64,000 bases of DNA from Anastatus disparis (taxonomy: Eukaryota; Arthropoda; Insecta; Hymenoptera; Eupelmidae), in NCBI GenBank assembly GCA_017163975.1, contig JAFFSR010000251.1:5952001-6016000 (forward strand), given 5' to 3'. The notes below the pieces were generated by a model, which worked only from the letters and a program-made list of their open reading frames with translations, was not told the DNA's origin and did not search any database. Each line of letters opens with the position of its first letter. Position 1 is the stretch's first letter. Made by a program: the position numbers and the translations under genes. Shown piece after piece: positions 60,396-64,000 of this stretch.

Positions 60396-62279
60396 ATAAA
60401 AGATAATCTATTCGTAGTTTATATTCTTTCTCGTGTACAATCAGCAGATGTTATTGTTTACGTAAAACAATAACGTAGTAAAGAACTAATTTCATAAAGC
60501 ATTTCAAAACATTAATATATTAATGATACTATGGATATTATATTATAAAGAGTATCTATTTCATTTGTAATTAAAATAAACTCTTTGTAAAGATAGATAT
60601 AGCAAACATAAACAATTGTTGTTATTTTTTATATGACTCGAAATAAAAATTAATTAAAAATAATTTACTTTATAATTTTATATTTAAAAAAAAAAAAAAT
60701 TAAGATAACATTATTAATGGCAAATTACCGGTTTTAAATATCTCACTTTCTTTGATTAATATTGACTGTCTATCTTATCTTACTATTATATAAAGGACAG
60801 CGTTTGTTCATATATTCTCAAATATCTCAAAAACTACTGTACTGCTTTAAAATTTTTAATATAGATTATTTATTAAGCAACAATTTTCATGGGGAACATA
60901 AATAATAACTTTTTTTACGAATGATTACAACAAAATAATTATAGATTTACAATACTAAGGTTTAGGGAGTCGGATGGCATTCTGCGGTCAACATGCCGTG
61001 CTACAACCTGCTTGCTACTTTTCTTGGTGGTGATCAATTTTGTATATTTTTTGTTATTGTTTAAAACGAATTAATTTATTTATATCATTAAACAAGTATA
61101 ACGACTGTTAATATTATCTCGCCCCAGATTAAAAAAAGAAACATCAAAATCGGTTAATATTTCACTGAGATATAGAAAATTTTTTCACATAAGACAAATT
61201 TGAAGTAATCGAAAAAATTTTTTCTGTACTTGCGAAAGATGACGCGTTCTTCCCCTCTTCAAAAAGAATTGAAACTATACATACTTAAAAACAATCTTTT
61301 AAGGTTTTAAAAAACTGATTTTAATATCAGAAATGATCTTATATCAAAGTTCAAGTATTAAAGGATCTGTCATTAAAATTTCATTCCTTAATCTTTGTAA
61401 ATAAACAAATGGTGAATTAAAAAAAAAAAATTATCTCAGCTCCTAATTATCATAGAATAACGTTTTTTTTTTTTTAAAAGCGTTAAAATTAAGCAACAAG
61501 AATAAAAAAGTTGCATTTAAATATTTTCATTTTTTCATATAAAAATTTAAAAAACAATTAAGAAAAATATTTTTTTTTTTCGATCGCCATTTAAACAGCG
61601 AAAATAATAAAAATGTCAATCAAACTTTTTATTTTCACTAAATATAAGTGTCAAAGAGCATAAATGACGATGGTCATTTCTTTCTAAAATGACCGCAATA
61701 GGGTCCATTTGAGGCCTACATTTAATCTCTTTTTAGTGAACAAATTGAATATCTTATAAACAAATTAATATTTTTTGCTGAAAAAATTATGAGAACTTAA
61801 GGGTAATAGAAGGCCACTTTTTACAAAATTACAAGCATGTAGCCCTTTTTTTTATAGAATAAAATATTATTGAAAATTAATCGATTTTTGACTATATTTT
61901 TGCGATTATTTAAATAAATTATTAACGAAATTTGATGTAATAGAGCTTAAACTATTCGTCTTGAAGACCCTTATAAGTATTATTAATTTCATATACCCTA
62001 TTAAAAAACGAAAAGAGCTAGATCCAAAAAACATCGATTTTTCACAATTTTTTACATAAAAACGTTGTTTAAAAAAATATGCCAACCCAAATTTTGAGGG
62101 TCTTTCTAAATTTTAATATCTTTTGACCTAATGAACCCATTTTTCACTTCAGTTGCCTGTTACTAATTAAGTCATGCAAAAAGTCTAATTCTACTGGACT
62201 AAATGTATTTTTTAGCAAATGTATCTTTTGAAAAGTACTATTAAAAATTATAACCGAAAAGAAATAACTCATTTAAATA
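60396..62279. other. Odorant receptor 3' flank
   Basis: Poly-A and poly-T rich, no gene seen. A possible AATAAA lies directly after the stop at 60394-60399. Confidence 0.35.
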
Positions 62280-63695
62280 TTTCATTGTTCCAAATGGCCG
62301 CTCTAAAAAAAGCTATTGATATTGTTAGTGAATTGGATGAAGATGAAAATAATACACGATAATTTACTACGCAGAAACCCTTCCGTTGTTGTTAAAAAAA
62401 TGTGTGAAAATTCTGAAATCTGAATTCACCATTAGAAATAACGAAGTAGCCATGCAAAATTTGACTAAATTTGAAGAACCATTTGAAATTTGGTTTATCA
62501 TATCGCGCTATCATATCTAAAAAGAAAATAGAAAAATGCATTGCCAGATAGAGAAAAAATTTATTATTTTGACAATTATTTCAAATCCAAACTAGATCTT
62601 ACAAGGATAGTTAAAAAAGCTTTTGTAGTTCAGAAGTTGTGCTCCAATGAAAATTACTACATATTTTTTAATATTTTTAGTATGTAACATACAAATTTTT
62701 ACCCTATTTTATTAGCATATTTTAATCCCCTGTAACTTTTGAACCATATGAGATTTTCTAATGCAACAAATCTTAAATTAAAGTGTAACTTTTGAACCAT
62801 ATGAGATTTTCTAATGCAACAAATCTTAAATTAAAGTTTTCAATTTGTACTTTTTTTTATTTTTATAGATTTTTCTGTAAGAGTTTTAATTGTTTAGTTA
62901 TTCAAGTTCTTATAAACGCTTCTTTTCACTATATTTTCAAAAAAATGTCTATACCGTTGTCTGTAGGACCTATTAGCACAAAAGAAAAAACACGGGTTCA
63001 TTTTTTTTCATCAAAGAATCATATCCTGCAGTTTTAGCCAAATCCATTTTTCGAAGGTCAAGTACTCTCCTTGTTAGTATAACATATTTTTATAATCGCC
63101 CTCAAGTTTTTACTGCATCAAATATTGAACTAATACTCAGACAACACAATTTGAATCTGGTATAATGCGCATCTTCTTAAGTTATAGGAGATGAAATAAG
63201 AAAAACTCGAGTATTGGACTATGTTCACGCTATTCACACAGATCCAACAAGCTAATTTTTCCATGAGCAAGGAGAAGCAAGTACTACAGTTGAAATATAA
63301 GAAAATTAACATTTGAGGGAAACGATATAACAGACATGGTTCTTTATTTATTACTGCTGAAAGCGATACAGCTTTAGAACTGATAATAAAATATAGGCCA
63401 TTTTTTGGTATATAGATTGCTAATCCATTTCTTTTTGCCATTCCTTCGAAATATAATGAAGAGGACCATCATATCAACGTGTACAAATTGATGGTACAAC
63501 CTAATTAAAAAGTGCTCTGAAAATTACAAGGAAATTAATAATAAAAAATGTGTTGCGTTATTTTAAAACAACGATTAGCCACCTTAAACGGATCAGATTT
63601 CCAAACATTTAGGATACTGCAGTAGAGGCCACCATAAACATTATAAAAACATAATTGATTCACAAGATTTAGCAGTAGCAATGTATTAAAAGCTG
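62280..63695 (+). pseudogene. Decayed mobile-element gene, perhaps tyrosine-recombinase-like
   Basis: After the foldback at 62602-63074 a broken frame reads RHGSLFITAESDTALELIIK, YRPFFGI, stop, IANPFLFAIPS and later HLGYCSRGHHKHYKN followed by SQDLAVAMY. The order LL.YR...G....NP.LFA.P and HLG......H..YY resembles tyrosine-recombinase-like proteins of Crypton-type elements as I remember them. No catalytic tyrosine can be assigned. The part before the foldback (AALKKAIDIVSELDEDENN at about 62293) may be its upstream portion. Confidence 0.35.
62602..63074. mobile_element. Foldback element F5 (F1 family, TTA duplication)
   Basis: Starts CAAGGATAGTTAAAAAAGC and ends AAGTACTCTCCTTG, with TTA at 62599-62601 and 63075-63077. 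The right arm matches the F1 right arm (ATATCCTGCAGTTTT, GTCTATA). The left arm is shortened. A perfect 53-bp tandem duplication (62732-62784, 62785-62837) lies inside. Confidence 0.8.
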
Positions 63696-63699
63696 CAAA

Positions 63700-64000
63700 G
63701 ACACGAAATTTTGTTTCTAAAACTGATCCGGATTCTCAGTCAAAATACGTGCATTTTTACTATCCAATCATTTTTATTTTACTTTGTACTTAACCTTTCC
63801 TCCTACTTCTGTCTCGTTTATTTCGTTACACTTATTTGTATCCTTGGTTCATTGCTTTTGATTCTCTTCTAACGGTGCATTTTTATTTTTATGTTTCGTT
63901 TTGATAAAAGTAGTTAAAAAATGAAAATATTAAATTAATATGTGAAACAAACTAATGCAATTAATTTTTATATTTTCATTGCTTTTTTTTTTAAACAAAA
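63700..64000. other. Window end, nothing recognised
   Basis: AT-rich, no gene or repeat supported. Confidence 0.3.

Overview
The window looks like AT-rich nuclear DNA of an insect. It is most likely hymenopteran, perhaps a parasitoid wasp. That rests on a nine-exon chemosensory receptor gene of the insect odorant-receptor type, a spliced arthropod-type serpin, Polinton and Gypsy remnants, tRNA-derived SINEs and very many short foldback elements. The species assignment is inference; nothing in the sequence names it.

Layout. 1-7.1 kb is gene-free and holds several short inverted-repeat elements. 7.1-8.9 kb is an apparently intact seven-exon serpin (378 codons) with an inhibitory-type hinge; diverged inverted copies of one segment (about 1 kb) lie on either side of it (4.9-6.1 and 13.4-14.3 kb). 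9-15 kb is a field of foldback elements. From 15.35 to 60.40 kb runs one odorant receptor gene of nine exons. I assembled it from splice sites and reading phase: exon 1 at 15.35, exons 2-3 at 40.8-41.1, exon 4 at 42.6-44.1, exons 5-9 at 58.9-60.4 kb. Its coding sequence totals 394 codons plus stop once a 1.25-kb insertion in exon 4, flanked by a TTA duplication, is discounted.

Intron 1 of the receptor (25.3 kb) contains three LTR-like copies of one retroelement, a nested AT-hook/RING gene that looks decayed, a 1.1-kb palindrome, a second long LTR-like repeat with an array of GGG...CCCTTAA hairpins, an unrecognised two-exon Cys-rich gene on the minus strand, and a broken Gypsy integrase. Intron 4 (14.8 kb) contains a decayed Polinton/Maverick family-B DNA polymerase (minus strand) interrupted by a full-length SINE with a 16-bp target duplication, a 2.9-kb element with about 0.95-kb terminal inverted repeats carrying a broken two-exon gene, a copia-like LTR and further foldbacks. 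60.4-64 kb is gene-poor and ends in a decayed mobile-element gene split by another foldback.

How it fits together. Only the serpin looks like a plain intact host gene. The receptor gene is intact at every splice junction but is broken by the exon 4 insertion. Most of the rest is transposon debris. The most distinctive pattern is a set of five foldbacks with nearly identical outermost bases (CAAGGAGAGTG-like) and TAA/TTA target duplications, yet mostly unrelated arms.
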